From: Clostridia bacterium
GTDB taxonomy: Bacteria > Bacillota > Clostridia > Oscillospirales > CAG-272
Direction of reading: 5' to 3'
Assembly (NCBI GenBank): GCA_900753285.1
Contig: CAADYN010000272.1
Span: forward strand, 1-8,467
Length of the DNA: 8,467 bases
Below, piece after piece: positions 6,935 to 8,467 of the stretch. How positions within the stretch are numbered: the stretch's first letter is position 1; the number at the start of each line of letters is the position of its first letter. The translations under genes were made by a program, and so were the position numbers. The notes under the pieces are model-generated. The model was not told where the DNA came from, ran no database searches, and saw only the letters and a list, made by a program, of their open reading frames with translations.

Positions 6935-7028
6935 TTTTGGTATTTTGTTTTGGTGTGTGGCGGTGAGGCTCGGATATAGGATTCACTTACATATCGCTGC
7001 CTGCTCCCCACATAAATTTGAATGCTAT

Positions 7029-7934
7029 TTATGGAACTGCTATACTGCCTTCCACGTCGCCGAACACATATAAATAGTAGTCCTCCAGTGTCGGAGCGGC
7101 GGCTTTTGCGTCATTCTTCGGCTTTTCTTCCGCCAGAATCCGCAGGATCACGTCTCCGTGTTCGTCGTCTCGGGAGATATTTGTCACGCGGTATGTATCC
7201 TGCATCCGCTGCACTTCCGTCTCCTCACACGGCACATTCCAGACCTTGCCTTCGATTTTCTTCGTCAGCTGGTGAGGTGGCGCGTTGTCGGCAATCACTC
7301 CTTTTTTCAGAAGAATAATGTCCTTTGCGATAAACTCAATGTCCGGCACGACGTGTGTGGCAATCAGAACGATTTTGTCAAACGCGATTTTTGCGATGTA
7401 ATTTCGGATGGCGATACGCTGCTTGGGGTCAAGACCTGCGGTTGGCTCGTCGAGAATGAGAATCTCCGGATCTCCGAGAACCGCCTGCGCGAGTGCCAGT
7501 CTCTGCTTCATTCCGCCGGACAGCGCGCCGATCTTTCGCCTTGGCACATCGTCAAGCTCCACGGCGGCAAGGATGGCGGGGATATCCGCTTTTGCTTTTT
7601 CCCTGGACAAGCCTTTGAGAGCAGCCATGTACCACATGAACCGCTCCACGGTGAAGTTTGGATACAGTCCGGGGTACTGCGGCATGAAACCGAGCTTTTC
7701 CCGGAACCGAACGCCCATTTTGAGAACGTCTTCCGTGACACCTTCGTCGCTTGTATAGGTGATCTCGCCCGCGTCGGCTTTGAGGTTGTCCGTGAGGATA
7801 TTCATGAGGGTAGATTTGCCCGAGCCGTTTGGTCCAAGCAAGGCGTAGATACCCGGTTCGAGCGAGGCGGTGAAATGATCCAGTGCGAGATTGCTCCCAT
7901 AGTATTTGGTGACTTCTCTGAAACACAGCTTCAT
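7029..7934 (-). CDS. ABC transporter ATP-binding protein
   Basis: A 301-residue ATPase starting at ATG 7934-7932, seven bases after GGAG (7945-7942); longer in-frame starts fall inside the upstream gene. Motifs in order: Walker A GPNGSGKS (34-41), Q-loop MPQYPG (Q86), signature LSGGMKQR (138-145), Walker B and D-loop ILILDEPTAGLD (158-169), and the switch in ATHVVPD (H194). The extra 100 or so C-terminal residues are typical of exporter ATPases of the CcmA/NatA type that pair with a separate membrane subunit, such as antibiotic, bacteriocin or ABC-2-type exporters. The substrate cannot be read. Its start overlaps the upstream permease stop as ATGA, so the two are translationally coupled. All catalytic residues are intact, and the GC-rich composition marks a different history from the defence genes. 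Confidence 0.93.
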   Translation of the reverse strand: MKLCFREVTKYYGSNLALDHFTASLEPGIYALLGPNGSGKSTLMNILTDNLKADAGEITYTSDEGVTEDVLKMGVRFREKLGFMPQYPGLYPNFTVERFMWYMAALKGLSREKAKADIPAILAAVELDDVPRRKIGALSGGMKQRLALAQAVLGDPEILILDEPTAGLDPKQRIAIRNYIAKIAFDKIVLIATHVVPDIEFIAKDIILLKKGVIADNAPPHQLTKKIEGKVWNVPCEETEVQRMQDTYRVTNISRDDEHGDVILRILAEEKPKNDAKAAAPTLEDYYLYVFGDVEGSIAVP

Positions 7935-8467
7935 TGCGCTGCTCCTTTCCATTTTCGATATGCCACGACCGTACAGCCGAGCGACAGAAGCACACAGGTG
8001 ATGTACGTCCATCGTTCCGTTTCCAGATGCGACGGAGAAATCATTGCCGTATACCGGAGTACCGGCAGCGTGAAGAACGACATGACGTCACAGATGTACG
8101 GCACCGCAATGACACAGAGGGACACCACGGCGGATTTGACCTGGCTGCGCAAAAATACCGCCAGCGACGCGGTGAAGAAGAAAACCGATATATACCCCAG
8201 AAGCGACACGATCCGGCTGTAGACAAAGTACGCGCGCACTGTCACAGACATGGATACCTGCGCAAATCGCGGCATGCTCTGGATGGGTACAGACCAGTAA
8301 TCCACATCGTAGAAATGGGTCAGCACGCCCATCTCCGTTCCCTGAAATACGATATAGATCCCGCATACCAGAAGCAGCGCGTATCCGGCTTTCACAAGGA
8401 ATATCTTCCTTCTTCCATTCTTCGCGGTACGCAGCACCCGGTCGAAGGCGGATTCATACTCAACGGC
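7931..8467 (-). CDS. ABC exporter membrane subunit, C-terminal part (window edge)
   Basis: At least 178 residues are visible and the frame stays open to the window edge, so the start lies outside. About four hydrophobic segments can be seen, near residues 25-42, 84-105, 112-137 and 153-170 of the visible part, ending in a short basic tail (YRKWKGAAQ). This suits the last helices of an ABC-2-like integral membrane component in the cytoplasmic membrane. It partners the downstream ATPase, with which it shares an ATGA stop-start overlap. No catalytic motif is expected. The family cannot be named from this fragment; it could equally be a permease of a peptide or drug exporter. Confidence 0.8.
   Translation of the reverse strand, partial: AVEYESAFDRVLRTAKNGRRKIFLVKAGYALLLVCGIYIVFQGTEMGVLTHFYDVDYWSVPIQSMPRFAQVSMSVTVRAYFVYSRIVSLLGYISVFFFTASLAVFLRSQVKSAVVSLCVIAVPYICDVMSFFTLPVLRYTAMISPSHLETERWTYITCVLLSLGCTVVAYRKWKGAAQ

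Noticed and set aside
7158..8222. A 354-codon open frame on the plus strand
   Set aside because: It lies antisense to the ABC ATPase and permease genes, has no recognisable motif, and is explained by GC-rich codon use on the other strand.
1..8467. CRISPR array, tRNA or rRNA genes
   Set aside because: I saw no regularly spaced repeats, no tRNA-like cloverleaf segment and no rRNA signature in either strand.

Overview
The window looks like an accessory (defence and mobile-element) stretch of a Firmicutes chromosome, most likely a gut-type Clostridia member. Supporting signs are strong GGAGG-type ribosome binding sites, a TnpX-like large serine recombinase with a TnpW-type small gene, and sharp changes in base composition. 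The left gene is AT-rich (about 32% GC in a sampled 60-base line), the ABC-transporter end is GC-rich (about 62% in a sampled line), and the middle lies between.

Layout, left to right. Positions 1-1787 (minus): the first nine codons of a gene beginning like a UvrD/PcrA helicase, lying one base downstream of an OLD-family ATPase-TOPRIM nuclease gene. That gene order is the Gabija (GajA-GajB) type. The nuclease gene is broken by a one-base frameshift in a run of six A (1647-1652), which separates its Walker A region from the rest. Positions 1788-2154: divergent regulatory region with an extended -10 promoter on the minus strand and a near-consensus sigma-A promoter on the plus strand. Positions 2155-3979 (plus): an intact two-gene unit, an ABC/SMC-type AAA ATPase overlapping a small TOPRIM protein. 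It resembles the ATPase-plus-TOPRIM anti-phage systems (PARIS AriA-AriB, AbiL, RloA-RloB), but I cannot assign it to one of them.

Positions 3987-6891 (minus): a decayed mobile-element end. In transcription order it holds a 5'-truncated sigma-70 region-4-like regulator, a 457-base stretch packed with short inverted repeats, a 46-residue basic protein, a terminator-like hairpin, tnpW, and a large serine recombinase. The recombinase is frameshifted exactly at a perfect 22-bp palindrome. The truncated sigma-like gene runs directly into the transcription terminator of the next operon, so about 6891 is the probable junction with the older chromosome. Positions 7029-8467 (minus): an ABC exporter ATPase and the end of its membrane partner, ATGA-coupled.

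Together, two different ATPase-TOPRIM nuclease systems (one fused, one split) sit back to back. The split, intact one ends only 7 bases from the 3' end of a dead serine recombinase. The simplest reading is a defence cargo brought in by, or stacked beside, a serine-recombinase element that has since lost mobility.
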